A DNA stretch of 64,000 bases from Serratia rubidaea (GTDB lineage Bacteria > Pseudomonadota > Gammaproteobacteria > Enterobacterales > Enterobacteriaceae), in contig LR590463.1 of assembly GCA_901472405.1 (NCBI GenBank), forward strand, positions 2,356,001-2,420,000. The letters are read 5' to 3'. Each line of letters starts with the position of its first letter. Within the stretch, counting starts at the first letter, position 1. The notes beneath the pieces were generated by a model. The model searched no databases and was not told the DNA's origin. It was given only the letters and a program-made list of their open reading frames with translations. The position numbers and the translations under genes are program-made. Positions 27,544 to 39,092 of this stretch are shown in pieces.

Positions 27544-30500
27544 ATGTTTGCGAAATTCTTTATCCGTCGCCCGGTATTCGCCTGGGTCATCGCCATTATC
27601 ATTATGCTGTGCGGCCTGATGGCGATCCGCTCGCTGCCGATTTCACAGTACCCGGACGTGGCGCCGCCGTCGGTGGCGATTTCCGCCACCTATCCGGGCG
27701 CCTCGGCGGAAACGCTGGAAAACAGCGTGACGCAGGTGATCGAGCAGCAGCTGACCGGCCTCGACGGTCTGCTCTATTTCTCCTCTTCCAGCAGTTCCGA
27801 CGGTTCGGTCTCGATCAGCGTCACCTTTGATCAGGGCACCGATCCGGATATCGCCCAGGTGCAGGTGCAAAACAAGGTGCAGCAGGCGGAGAGCCGTCTG
27901 CCGAGCGAAGTGACGGCGCAGGGCATCACGGTGACCAAAAAGCAGAGCGACTTTCTGCTGATTATGGCGCTGTACGATGAAACCGACCGCCGCAGCGCCA
28001 ACGATATCTCCGACTACCTGGTGAGCAATATGCAGGATACGCTGGCGCGGGTGCAGGGCGTGGGCGACGTGCGGGTGTTTGGCGCGCAGCATGCCATGCG
28101 CATCTGGCTTAACCCGACCAAGCTGGCGTCCTATTCGCTGATGCCGTCGGACGTGACCAGCGCCATTGAAGCGCAGAACACTCAGGTGTCGTCGGGCAAG
28201 CTCGGCGCGCTGCCGTCGGGCGGCGATCAGCAGCTGACCGCCACGGTGATGTCGCGTTCGCGGCTACAGACGGCGGAGCAGTTTCGCCAGATTATCGTTA
28301 AAAGCGCCGGCAGCGGTGCGCTGGTGCGCCTGGGCGACGTGGCGCGGGTGGAAATGGGGGCGGAAGACTACAGCGCCCACTCGCAGGTCAACGGCCATCC
28401 GGGGGCCGGCATTGCGGTGATGCTGGCGCCGGGCGCCAATGCGCTGTCGACGGCGCAGGCGGTCAAGGCCGCCATCAGCGATTTCCAGCGCGGCATGCCG
28501 CAGGGCTATAAGGTGGCCTACCCGCTGGACAGCACCGACTTTATCCATATCTCGATCGAAGAGGTGGTGAAAACCCTGCTGGAAGCGATTGTGCTGGTGG
28601 TGGTGGTGATGTTTGTCTTCCTGCAGAACCTGCGCACCACGCTGATCCCGGCGATCGCCGTACCGGTGGTGCTGCTTGGCACCTTCGGGGTGCTGGCGGC
28701 GTGCGGCTACTCGATCAATACCCTGACGCTGTTCGCATGGTGCTGTCCATCGGTCTGTTGGTGGATGACGCCATCGTGTGGTGGAAAACGTTGAGCGCGT
28801 GATGCGTGAAGAGCGGCTGCCGCCGCGCAGGCGACGGAAAAGTCGATGGGGAGATCACCGTGCGCTGGTCGGCATTGCGATGGTGCTGTCGGCGGTGTTT
28901 CTGCCGATGGCGTTCTTCGGCGGTTCGACTGGGGTCATCTACCGTCAGTTTTCGATCACCATCGTCTCTTCCATGGTGCTGTCGGTGGTGGTGGCGCTGA
29001 CGCTGACCCCGGCGCTGTGCGCCACGCTGCTCAAACCCCTGGATGAACAGCACGGCACCGCGGGCTGTTCGGCCGGTTTAACCGCGGCTACCAGCGGCTG
29101 CAGGCGCGTTACCGACAGCGGGTCGGCCGGGTGATTCACGGCCCGACGCGCTATCTGCTGCTGTACGCCGTGGTGCTGGCGGGCTGTGGGCTGATGTTCT
29201 TCCGCCTGCCGACCGGCTTTTTTACCGACGGAAGATCAGGGCTATGTGATGGTGCAGTTTACCCTGCCGGCCGGCGCGACGGACGCGCGCACCGCGGTTA
29301 TCAGCAATAAAATCAAGGATTACTTCCTGACTCAAGAGAAAGACAACGTCAGCGTGGTGTTCACCGTCTCCGGTTTCAGCCTGAGCGGCAGCGGACAGAA
29401 TGCCGGCATGGGGTTTATCTCGCTGAAAAACTGGAGCGAGCGGCCGGGCAGCGAGAACAGCGCCGATGCGATCGCCAAGCGGGCGATGGCCACTTTTCCC
29501 GCGAGCGCGACGCGCAGATTTTCTCGCTGACGCCGCCGTCGGTGTCCGGTCTCGGCCAGTCGAACGGCTTTACCTTTGAACTGCAGGCGCGCGCCGGCAC
29601 CACGCGCGCGCAGCTGTTGGCGATGCGCAACCAGCTGCTGCAGCAGGCCGGTGAAAACGCCTCGCTGTCGGCGGTGCGCGCCAATACGCTGCCGGATATG
29701 CCGCAGCTGCAGGTGGACGTTGACGATGCCAAAGCCAGCGCGCTGGGGCTGAGCACCAGCGATATCAACAGCACGCTCAGCAGCGCGCTGGGCGGCAGCT
29801 ACGTCAATGACTTTATCGACGGCGGCCGGGTGAAAAAGGTCTATCTGCAGGGCGATGCGCCATACCGCAGTAAACCGGAGGACATTGATAAGTGGTTTGT
29901 GCGCGGCAGCGACGACAGCATGACGCCGTTCTCCGCCTTTGCCAGCAGCCGCTGGATCAACGGGCCGGAAACCTGTCGCGCTACAACGGTCTGGCGGCGT
30001 ATGAAATCCAGGGACAGGGCGCATCCGGCGTCAGCTCCGGCACGGCGATGGATGAAATGGCCAAACTGGCGGAGCGGCTGCCGGCCGGCACCGGCTACGC
30101 CTGGAGCGGTCTGTCCTATCAGGAGCGGCTGACCAGCGGGCAGGCTTCGGCGCTGTACGCCATCTCCATTCTGGTGGTGTTCCTGTGCCTGGCCGCGCTG
30201 TATGAAAGCTGGTCGGTTCCGTTCTCGGTGATGATGGTGCTGCCGCTGGGCGTGGTCGGCTCGCTGCTGGCGATCGGCCTGCGCGGCCTGGAGAACGATG
30301 TTTACTTCCAGGTGGCGCTGCTGACGGTAATTGGCCTGTCGGCGAAGAACGCCATTCTGATCGTCGAGTTTGCCGAAGACGCCTACCGGCGCGGCGCCAC
30401 CCTGACCGCGGCGGCGGTGGAGGCCGCGGCGCTGCGGCTGCGGCCGATTCTGATGACCTCGCTGGCCTTCGGCGCCGGTATTCTGCGCTGGCGCTGTCCA

Positions 30501-30679
30501 GCGGCGCCGGCGCCAACAGCCGGATCGCCATCGGCACCGGCATCCTTGGCGGCACGCTGACCGCGACCGTCCTGGCCATTTTCTTTGTTCCTCTGTTCTT
30601 CGTCCTGGTGCGCCGCGTGTTCGCCGGTAAGCCGCAGGGACTGACCGATGATAAGGATACTTCACATGACGCAGAATAA
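27544..30679 (+). CDS. RND multidrug efflux transporter (AcrB/MexB type, frameshifted)
   Basis: About 1045 residues, the standard HAE1-RND length, but read in several frames because of about eight indels (near 28738, 28780, 28830, 29065, 29235, 29500, 29970, 30490). Hallmarks: [19 protein letters not shown] start, [23 protein letters not shown], the proton-relay region around [13 protein letters not shown] (broken by an indel), [34 protein letters not shown], and [17 protein letters not shown] in the second membrane half. Substrates cannot be read off. Serratia has several named pumps (SdeAB, SdeXY, SdeCDE); I do not assign one. The last bases overlap the next gene by 14. Confidence 0.83.
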
Positions 30680-32083
30680 GCTGTTGCAACGGCTGGCGGT
30701 GGTTTCACTGCCGTGGCTGCTGACCGGCTGCCTGTCGCTGGATCCGGACTATCAGCGGCCGGCGCTGCCGGTCACGCTCGGCGACAGCGCCGCGGCTAGC
30801 CAGACGGCGGGGTATCCGCAGGTGGCGTGGCGCGATTACATTACCGATCCGCGTCTGCGGCAGGTGGTGGCGCTGAGCCTGGACGCCAACCGCGATCTGC
30901 GTGAGGCGATTGCCAATATCGCCGCCGCCCGCGCGCAGTATGCGCAGAGCCGCGCCTCGCTGCTGCCGACCCTTGACGCCGGCCTCGACGGCAGCCGCTC
31001 ACGGGCGCTGAGCGGCAGCGGCAATGCCACCGCCATCAGTCAGAGCTATCAGGCGCAGGCCAGCACCAGCGCTTTTGAACTGGATCTGTTCGGCAAAAAC
31101 CGCAGCCAGACGCGCGCCCAGTATGAAAGCTACCTGAGCAGCGCCGAGGCGGCGCGCAGCACGCGCTTATCGGTGATCGCCACCGTGGTGGAAGCGTGGA
31201 TCACGCTGGCGGCCGATCGCAGCAATCTGGCGGCGGCGCAGGACACCATGGCCAGCGCGCAGCGCTCGCTGGCGGTGACGCGCAACAACCAGCGGCACGG
31301 CATCGTTTCTCTGGTGGACGTCGCCTCGGCGGACACCGTCTATCAGGCGGCGCGCGCCGACGTGGCCGAATACGCCACCCTGGTGGCGCAGGACAACAAT
31401 GCGCTGGTGCTGGCGGTCGGCCAGCCGGTTGCGGCCGATCTGCTGCGGCGGCATCGAGGCGCTGGCCGGCAGCATGCGGGAACTGTCGGCGGCGTCTCGT
31501 CGCAGGTGCTGCTGAACCGGCCGGACGTGCTGGCGGCCGAACACACGCTGAAGTCGGCAACGCGGATATCGGCGCGGCGCGGGCGGCGTTTTTCCCCACC
31601 ATTTCGCTGACCGCCAGCGGCGGCGTCGGCAGCGCGTCGCTGTCATCGCTGTTCAGCCAGGGGGCCGGAATCTGGTCGTTTGCGCCGAGCATCAGCCTGC
31701 CGATTTTCAGCGGCGGCTATAACTCGGCGACGCTGGATTACGCCAACGCCCAGCAGAAGGCCTATGTCGCCAGCTATGAGAAGACGGTGCAGACCGCCTT
31801 TTCAGGAGTGTCGGACGCGCTGGCGCGCCGCGCCACCGTGCATCAGCAGCTGAGCGCGCAGCGCGGCAACGTTGCGGCGGCGCAGCAGTACGCGCAGCTG
31901 GCGGAGCTGCGCTACCGCCACGGCGTCGACAGCTATCTGAACCTGCTGACGGCGCAGCGCACGCTGTACAGCGCGCGTCAGTCGCTGATCGCCGTGCAGC
32001 AGACCCATTACCAGAACCTGATCACGCTGTATAAGGTGATGGGCGGCGGCACGGCGCTGCCGGCGGCGGATAAAATTGATTAA
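30666..32083 (+). CDS. Outer-membrane efflux lipoprotein (NodT/OprM family)
   Basis: About 472 residues after two indels (near 31450 and 31558) are repaired. Signal peptide with lipobox LLTGC (cysteine 22) and YQRPALP, typical of OprM/NodT channels; then two OEP repeats with coiled-coil helices (NRDLREAIANIAAARAQYAQSRASLLP and the second-repeat DVLAAEHTLKSANADIGAARAAFFP), ending YHQNLITLYKVMGGG-like. The ATG at 30666 with AAGGA upstream is preferred to the earlier in-frame ATG. It completes a tripartite pump with its own channel, independent of TolC. Confidence 0.84.
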
Positions 32084-32186
32084 CCTGCGTGACTATCTGC
32101 ACGGGCGACTAAAATGGTAGGGGGCGCCGGTTTTCCGCCGGCGCCGTCAACAACCTGACTGTCTGACAAGACAGAGGAGCCTGAAC

Positions 32187-32539
32187 ATGAAATATGTAGA
32201 CGGTTTTGTGGTGGCGGTGCCCGCCGCCAATCAGGAGGCGTACCGGGCGCTCGCGGCGAAAGCCGCGCGCTGTTTAAGGAGTTCGGCGCCACCCGCGTGG
32301 TGGAGTGTTGGGGGGACGACGTACCCGACGGTAAAGTCACCGATTTTCGCGGCGCGGTGAAGGCCACGGCTGACGAGGTGGTGGTATTCAGCTGGATTGA
32401 GTATCCGTCCAAACAGGTGCGCGACGAGGCGAACGGCAAGATGCGCAGCGACCCGCGCATGCAGGAGTTCGGCAACGAGATGCCCTTTGACGGTGCGCGG
32501 ATGATTTTCGGCGGTTTTTCCACGCTGCTCGATGAGTAA
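32187..32539 (+). CDS. DUF1428 (YbaA-like) protein
   Basis: About 118 residues after one indel near 32268 (missing C in GCGCGCCTG). The sequence MKYVDGFVVAVPAANQEAYRALA, CWGDDVPDGKVTDFRGAVKA, EVVVFSWIEYPSKQVRDEAN and MPFDGARMIFGGF are diagnostic of the YbaA/DUF1428 family, a dimeric alpha/beta-barrel (ABM/EthD-like) fold of unknown role. Ribosome site GAGGAG upstream. The VOC-family gene follows 11 bases later, probably in one operon. Confidence 0.85.
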
Positions 32540-32550
32540 AGGAGGGCGCT

Positions 32551-33028
32551 ATGGCCATCATCAGGCAGCAACTGTGGTTTGCGCAAGAGATGGAAGAAGC
32601 GCTGACCTGCTATATCGCGCTGTTTCCCGGCTCGAAGCTGGAATGGCATTCAACGTTGCCCGCGGATTCACCGTCCGGCCCGGCGGGCAGCGTCAAAATG
32701 GCCGGCTTTATCCTGGTGACCAGCGTTATCTGGCGTTTGAGGCTCACCCGATGGATCCCTTTACCCACCGCTTTGCGATTGCCGCCGAATGCGACGATCA
32801 GGCTGAGGTCGATCGCCTGTGGGCGGCGCTCAGCGAAGGCGGCAAGACCGAACCCTGCGGCTGGCTGCAGGACCGCTGGGGCATCAGCTGGCAGGTGGTG
32901 CCGAAACGGCTGGGCGAGCTGATCCGCGGCGACGATCGGCCAGAGCGCAGCGCGTGGCCGAAGCAATGCTGAAAATGGGTAAAATCGACATCGCCGCGCT
33001 GGAGGCGGCGGCTAATCATCAAGGGTAA
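32551..33028 (+). CDS. VOC-superfamily (PhnB-like glyoxalase-fold) protein, frameshifted
   Basis: About 159 residues after repair of indels near 32710, 32745 and 32945. It has the PhnB/3-demethylubiquinone-methyltransferase-like domain pattern: QQLWFAQEMEEALTCYIALFPGSKLEW, the FEAHPMDPFTHRFAIAAEC strand block, and GWLQDRWGISWQVVPKRLGEL at the C-terminus. Function of this branch is unknown. It lies directly after the YbaA-like gene and has an ATG preceded by AAAGGAGG. Confidence 0.78.
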
Positions 33029-33413
33029 AGCAGCTACGACGTTTTCCCTCTCCGCCGCGGGGAGGGAAAACGCCCCCGGAGTGACGGGCAAACTATTTTC
33101 CAGACAGATTGTTGATTGATAGCGGAATATTGTTAAGTAAAAAACCTTATCTGTAATTATCTCTCCCATTCTTTTATTTCATATATCCCTCTGCTTATTT
33201 TATTTGTTCTGGTGTGTTATTCCTTACTTTTTAATTATCGCGATATTTAATATTAAAATGGCGATATTTAATCAAAGTGGCAAACATTAGCATAAATTGA
33301 CTATTGGCGATTTATAAACAAAGCTTATCTCTCTTTCCTTAGTACAGTATGAGCTTGTCTTATCTCATTGATTCTAATCGTTAATTAATTTTATCTGATT
33401 TTCAGGAGAGACT
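33029..33413. other. AT-rich intergenic region before the class III aminotransferase gene
   Basis: No gene is seen in 385 bases. An 11-bp hairpin (33040-33050 with 33062-33072) follows the VOC stop but lacks a T run. From 33110 the DNA is strongly AT-rich and probably carries the aminotransferase promoter; AGGAG stands six bases before the ATG at 33414. Confidence 0.5.
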
Positions 33414-34740
33414 ATGCATGAGTTTGAAGCGGTGACGCAAAGGGAATCCAACGCACGGAATTACGCGGTAACCTTTCCCACCTTGTTTACATCAGGGGAA
33501 GGGATCTGGCTGCAGGATCATACGGGCAAAAAGTATATTGACTGCCTGTCTTGTGCGGGGGCGCTGTCATTAGGCCATAACCATCCTGAGGTTAAACAGG
33601 CATTGCTGAATTTTCTTGCCTCCGGCCATGTGCAGCAGGTGCTGGATCTCACCACGCCGGCCAAACATCAGTTTATCAACCGGCTGTTTAATCTTTTGCC
33701 GCCGACGTTTGCCCAGCGCGCGAAAATTCATTTTTGTAGCCCTTGTGGTGCAGACGCCGTTGAAGCGGCGATGAAACTGGTGCGTTTTGCCACCCAGCGT
33801 CAGCCGATCGTCGCTTTTCACGGCGCCTATCACGGCATGACGCGGGGCGCGTTGGCGGCGATGGGCAATCTGTTTTCCAAAGTGAATGCCGGCGTCGGCG
33901 CCGAGCATATTCATTTTGCGCCTTTCCCGTATCGCTACCGCTGTCCCTTCGGTACTGACGGTCAAGAGACCGACCAACTCTCCATCGATTACCTGAAAAA
34001 TCTTCTCGACGATCCGGAAAGCGGCGTCGCCAAACCGGCCGGCGTACTGGTTGAAATCGTACAGGGCGAGGGCGGCTGTATTCCGGCGTCTGCAGAGTGG
34101 CTGCGCGCGTTACGCGAACTGACGCAGCAGCACCAAATTCCGCTGATTATTGATGAAGTACAGACCGGTCTGTGCCGCACGGGCAGCATGTTTGCGTTCC
34201 AGCAGGCGGGTATTGTTCCTGACGTGCTGATCTTGTCAAAAGCCGTCGGCGGCGGCTACCCGCTGTCGTTGATTGTGTATGACCAGGCGTTGGATGTCTG
34301 GCCCAAAGGGATCCACGATGGCACCTTCCGCGGCAACCAGATCGCCATGGCGGCCGGTGAAAAGACCATGGAAAATCCTGCAGCGCGATAGGCTGGATGA
34401 CCATGCGCGCAATATGGGGGAAAAACTGTCGGCGGGACTGCATGCGTTGGCCGCGTTGCACCCGGAGTTCGGCGATATTCGCGGCCGCGGGCTGATGTTA
34501 GGCGTTGAAATCATCCATCCCCATGGCGAATTTGGCGGCCAGCGTAACGGCGAACTGGCGCGCAGGATTAAAGAGGCGGCTTTCCAGCGCGGCATGCTGT
34601 TGGAAACCGGCGGCCGCCACGCTGCGGTATTACGCTTCCTGCCGCCGCTGATTATCGGCGCACAAGACGTGGATAATATTTTGAATCGGCTGGCGGACGC
34701 GATTGCCGACGCTAAAAAAATCAAACGGCCGGCGACGTGA
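33414..34740 (+). CDS. Class III PLP aminotransferase (diaminobutyrate-2-oxoglutarate transaminase-like)
   Basis: About 442 residues with one indel near 34372 (an A inserted in GAAATCC). Class III features: YIDCLSCAGALSLGHNHPEV, HFCSPCGADAVEAAMKLVR, FHGAYHGMTRGAL, the acid in LIIDEVQTGLCRTG and the Schiff-base lysine in LILSKAVGGGYP. Nearest relatives by eye are the diaminobutyrate/ectoine-type (EctB, DoeD-like) and other omega-amino acid transaminases; exact substrate unknown. It is preceded by a long AT-rich promoter region and followed 88 bases later by dsdA. Confidence 0.8.
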
Positions 34741-34828
34741 TAGATGCATAAAGCGCTTATCGTCTGAGTGATGTTTCCACGTGGTTTATGGCATGCTGTC
34801 GACCTACCCACCCAAGAGGCCTGATGCC

Positions 34829-36156
34829 ATGACTCCGCAACAACTTAACGCGTTAATCGCCGACTATCCGCTGGTCGCCAGACTGCAGGCTCTGGAACCG
34901 CTCACCTGGTTTAACCCGCGCGCCACCACGCTGGCGCAGGGACTGCCGTTTGTCGGCCTGGGGCGCGAGGACGTGGCGCAGGCGGAGCAGCGTCTGGCGC
35001 GTTTTGCGCCCTATCTGAGCGCAGCCTTCCCGGAAACCCGCGCGACGGGCGGGGTGATTGAATCGGAACTGGTGGCGATCGACGCCATGCGGCAGGCGCT
35101 GAACGACCGTTATGGCCGCGCTCTGACGGGACGGCTGTGGCTGAAAAAAGACAGCCATCTGCCGATCTCCGGTTCAATCAAAGCGCGCGCGGTATTTATG
35201 AAGTGCTGACCCACGCGGAAATGCTGGCGATGGGCGCCGGCCTGCTGCAGCCGGAAGATGACTATGCGCGCCTGTTTTCCGACGAATTCCGCGCGTTCTT
35301 CAGCGCTACCGCATCGCCGTCGGTTCGACCGGCAATCTGGGGCTGTCGATCGGCATTATCAGCGCCAAACTGGGCTTTAACGTCAGCGTGCATATGTCCG
35401 CCGACGCCCGCGGCTGGAAAAAAGCAGAAGCTGCGGGAAAATGGGGGGAACGTCATCGAATATGCAGAAGATTACGGCGTGGCGGTAGAGCAGGGGCGGC
35501 AGCAGGCGGCGGCGGATCCGCACTGCTTCTTTATCGACGATGAAAATTCAAAAACGCTGTTTCTCGGCTACGCGGTGGCCGGCGGCCGGCTGAAGCAGCA
35601 GTGCGAGCGGCAGGGCATCGTGGTGGATGAGCAGCATCCGCTGTTTGTCTATCTGCCGTGCGGCGTGGGCGGCGGGCCGGGCGGCGTCGCGTTCGGCCTG
35701 AAGCTGGCCTTCGGCGACCATGTTCACTGCCTGTTCGCCGAACCGACCCATTCCCCCTGCATGCTGTTGGGCGTGCATACCGGCCTGCACGACGCGATAG
35801 CAGTGCAGGATATCGGCATCGATAACCTGACGGCGGCGGACGGCCTGGCGGTGGGGCGGCCTTCCGGCTTTGTCGGCCGGGCGATGGAGCGCCTGCTGGA
35901 CGGTTTTTATACCCTGAGCGATGAGGAGATGTACCAGCTGCTGGCGCTGCTGGATCGGCATGAGCAGATCCGGCTGGAGCCTTCGGCGCTGGCCGGCATG
36001 CCGGGGCCGTGGAGAGTGGTTGCTAACCCGCAGTGGCAGGCGCAGCAAGGTTTGAGTGAGCAGCAGATGGCAAACGCCAGCCACGTGGTGTGGGCCACCG
36101 GCGGCGGGATGGTGCCGGAGGACGAAATGGCCGCCTATCTGCGGCAGGGAACCTGA
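34829..36156 (+). CDS. dsdA: D-serine ammonia-lyase DsdA
   Basis: Converts D-serine to pyruvate and ammonia with PLP. About 442 residues after repair of indels near 35180, 35310 and 35420, the E. coli DsdA length. Near-identical blocks: [12 protein letters not shown] (PLP lysine), [80 protein letters not shown] and [17 protein letters not shown]. The usual partners dsdC and dsdX are absent here; instead an aminotransferase precedes it. Confidence 0.9.
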
Positions 36157-36250
36157 CAAAACGTGCTCACCGGCACGGCGCGGGCTGGACATGCGATGAA
36201 ATATTCTGAGAATAGCAGCGACGTTACATATAAATTCAATGAGGTTACGG

Positions 36251-36856
36251 ATGAATACGCTTGACGCAATTGCCCAACGCCGGGCGACCAAACAGTTCGA
36301 CAGCCAGCATGTGATGACGCTGGATGAGAAAAAGGCGCTGCTGAATATCGCGCTGCAAAATGCGCCGAGCGCATTTAACCTGCAGCACTGGCGTCCGCTG
36401 CTGGTGGAAGATGCCGCTCAGCGTGCGGCGATCCGCGAACTGGCCTGGGATCAGGCGCAGGTGACCGATGCTTCCATGCTGGTGCTGCTGTGCGGCGACC
36501 TGTCCAGCTGGGAATCACAGGTGCAAAACATCTGGGGCGAGGCGGCGGAGCCGGTGCAGCAGTTTATCTATCCGGCGATTGACCAGTATTACCGTGACAA
36601 GCCGCAGGTGCAGCGCGATGAAATCATGCGCAGCAGCGGCATTTTCGCCCAGACGCTGATGCTGGCCGCCCAGGCGCAGGGCTATGACTCCTGCCCGATG
36701 GACGGCTTCGATTTTGAGGCGGTCGGCAAGGTCGTCAATAAGCCGGATCATTACCAGATCGCCCTGATGGTGGCGATCGGCAAGGGCATCAGCCAGCCTT
36801 ATCCGCGCATCGGCAAACTGCCGCTGGAGCAGATTGTCAGCGTCGATCGTTACTGA
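36251..36856 (+). CDS. Nitroreductase-family FMN protein
   Basis: A 201-residue flavin oxidoreductase of the NfsB/YdgI-like type: opening LDAIAQRRATKQFDSQHVM with the FMN-phosphate arginines, NAPSAFNLQHWRPLLVED, and QTLMLAAQAQGYDSCPMDGFDFEAVGKVV plus GKGISQPYPRIGKLPLE at the end. Physiological substrate unknown (nitroaromatics or quinones in relatives). It has its own terminator downstream. Confidence 0.85.
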   Translation: MNTLDAIAQRRATKQFDSQHVMTLDEKKALLNIALQNAPSAFNLQHWRPLLVEDAAQRAAIRELAWDQAQVTDASMLVLLCGDLSSWESQVQNIWGEAAEPVQQFIYPAIDQYYRDKPQVQRDEIMRSSGIFAQTLMLAAQAQGYDSCPMDGFDFEAVGKVVNKPDHYQIALMVAIGKGISQPYPRIGKLPLEQIVSVDRY

Positions 36857-36866
36857 TCGTTCCCGC

Positions 36867-36886
36867 TATGGGGCTGCGGCCCCATA
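36867..36886 (+). terminator. Terminator after the nitroreductase gene
   Basis: TATGGGGC-TGCG-GCCCCATA, 8-bp stem, followed by TTGCTTTATAT. It may also serve srfC from the other side. Confidence 0.55.
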
Positions 36887-36934
36887 TTGCTTTATATCCT
36901 GTATTGATACGACTTTTTCTTCACCGTCTGCCGG

Positions 36935-39092
36935 TTACTCCCCCGTCAATCCGTCATCATCCAGCGCCGCCACAATGTGCGCCAGACGCTGCTGCTGCCG
37001 CGTCGGCAGGCTGGCGGCCGCGCGCTGGCCGGCGTTGTCTTCCGCCAGCGTCTGCAATCCCACAGCCAGTCATAGACATAGAAAGCGGCGTTATTGACCG
37101 GCGCGGTTGCCAGCCGGGTCAGGCGCGACGGTCGCCGGATCGCCGGACGATGCATGCGGGGAGACAAAAATCGGCTGTCCCTGATGGATGCGGCTGGCGG
37201 GGCGCTGAGGCGGCGGGCATTGCTGAAAGCCCAGCCAGGCGACAAAGTCGCCGAGCACGCCGAGCGCCAGCGAGGTTTGCCGCTGTGCATTGCCGCTGTC
37301 CGTCGCCAGCGCGTCGCGCAGCTGGCGGTCGATGCCCAGCCGCCAGGCGGCGTTAATCAGCGTATCGGCCAGCAGGTTCAGGCAGCGGCCGTCGATATCC
37401 AGCTGCCGTTGCAGCGCGCGGTTATCCGCCAGACGGCGCAGGTGCGCCAGCCACAGGCGCAGCACAGCGTCGGCAAAAGATGACGCCGGCGGGGAGCTAT
37501 CGCCGCCGGCGGCCAAGGGCGCCAGCAGATCCAGCTCGATGCCGATCCCGAGCGGCCGATCGCCGGCCAGCGGCGCCGGCTGCTGATAGAGATGCAGCAG
37601 CGCTTCCTGCGGCGGCAGCAGTTGTTGCAGCAGATCGCCGTGCGTCCCGGTGCGCGCCTGCAGCGTCTGCAGCAGACGCCGGGCGATCTGCTCTTGTTGC
37701 CGGTGTTCATCGCCGTCCGCCGTCGGCAGCCAGTCGCCCAGCACCGTTTTCGTCAGAATATCAAGCAGCGCCTGCCGCTGGTCGTCCAGCCGCCGCTGGC
37801 GGGCGTGACGATCGATCGCCGTCGTCAGGTAATCCAGCATGCGTCGGGTGTCTTGCGCATCCTGCGCCAGCAGCGTGCCCCAGTGGACGCCCGGCAGGCC
37901 GATATGGCGCTGTACGGCGGCTTCATACGCCTGTGCGGCGTCGCTGCGTGCGGTGAGCAGCCAGATAACATCCGGTTTGTCCGCCGGGGCCGGCAGGCAG
38001 CCCTGCTGCACGCGCTGCCAGCGGGCGAGCGCTTTAGCGGCCGGTAATACCGCCTGTCGCTCGGCCGCCGCACTGCTGACCAGCAGCAGATCGGGCTGAC
38101 TGCAATCGCCGCTGCGGTGCAACAGCCAGCGGCGTTTGGCAGACAGCAGGATTGATGTTAGCGTCTGCTCACATTCGGCGTCGACGCCGGGAATATCCAG
38201 CAGATCGACGGGATGATTAAAGATGTCGTCGCCCGACGGCGTGCTCAGCGTCAGCTCGGCCGCCAGCAGCGCCAGCTCCGCCTGCGAACAGCGCTGTGGC
38301 GTCTGTTCCCCCGACAGCGGCTGCAGTACGGTATAGCATGCATCTTCGTCGTTAAGCCACTCCGCCGCTGAGCCGTCGATCACCGCGCTCAGCGCGTCGC
38401 TGTCCGTCGTCAGCGCAAAGCGGCGGCCGCCAAGATCCTGCAGCCGGTGCGCCAGCCGGCGATAAAGCGCGCTGAACGCCGGCCGTTCCCCCCACAGCGG
38501 GGGCGAACAGCGTCGTGCGCTGGTCGATGCTCAGGCCCGGCGCCAGCGTCAGCGCCGCTGGCCAGAACGGATCGTCGGCGATCTGCGGCTGGTAATGGCT
38601 CAGAGTCTCCCACAGCGTCAGCAGCCGGTCTTCGTCAAGGCTTGGCGACGGTGATGAAGCGGGTTGACGGCTCAGGGCGGACAGGCCAGCCGCCAGCCGC
38701 TGGCGGTCCGGCGGCAGCGCGCCGGCGGCGAAAAACAGCAGCCCGGCGAGGTCGCTCTCCTCCAGCAGCGTCAGGCAGGGCGTTGCCGGCTGCGGCGTCC
38801 GGCGATAGCGCAGCGTCAGCGCCGGTTGCCCGACGGGCAGCCGGGCTATGCCCAACTGACGCAGCAGCGCGGTTTTTACCTGCGGCGCATGGCCGTAGAT
38901 CCCCAGGCTGCAGTGGTCGTCAAAGGCGGCGGCCAGCCGCCGTGCGTCGCGCCGGCAGCGGCGCAGGCGCAGCGCCAGACTCTCCGCTTCCGCCGCCAGC
39001 CGCGCCGAATCAGGACGCGCGTCCTGCAGCCAGTCGAGCGCCTGTTGCGCAACGTCCTGCAGGCGGCGTGCCGGTAAAGAAATAGCATTCAT
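36935..39092 (-). CDS. srfC: SrfC-like putative virulence factor with dynamin-like GTPase features
   Basis: About 718 residues after repair of several indels (near 37045, 37110 and 38400-38500). The N-terminal region has a degenerate P-loop GHAPQVKT (valine where glycine is expected) and, later, DLLDIPGVDAE, a good match to the G3 motif DxPG of dynamin-like GTPases, then VDPS-like elements are not visible. The C-terminal half is helical and Leu/Arg-rich. It is the third gene of srfABC; the start overlaps the srfB stop (ATGA). The Salmonella srf genes were named as SsrB-regulated factors; biochemical function is unproven. End: YVYDWLVGLQTLAEDNAGQ-type sequence runs to the stop at 36935 once in frame. 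Confidence 0.75.

Noticed and set aside
33040..33072. Rho-independent terminator after the VOC gene
   Set aside because: The 11-bp stem is good but is followed by CGCCCCCGG and no T run.
34829..36156. Diaminopropionate ammonia-lyase instead of DsdA
   Set aside because: The aminotransferase neighbour suggested it, but the sequence follows DsdA block by block.
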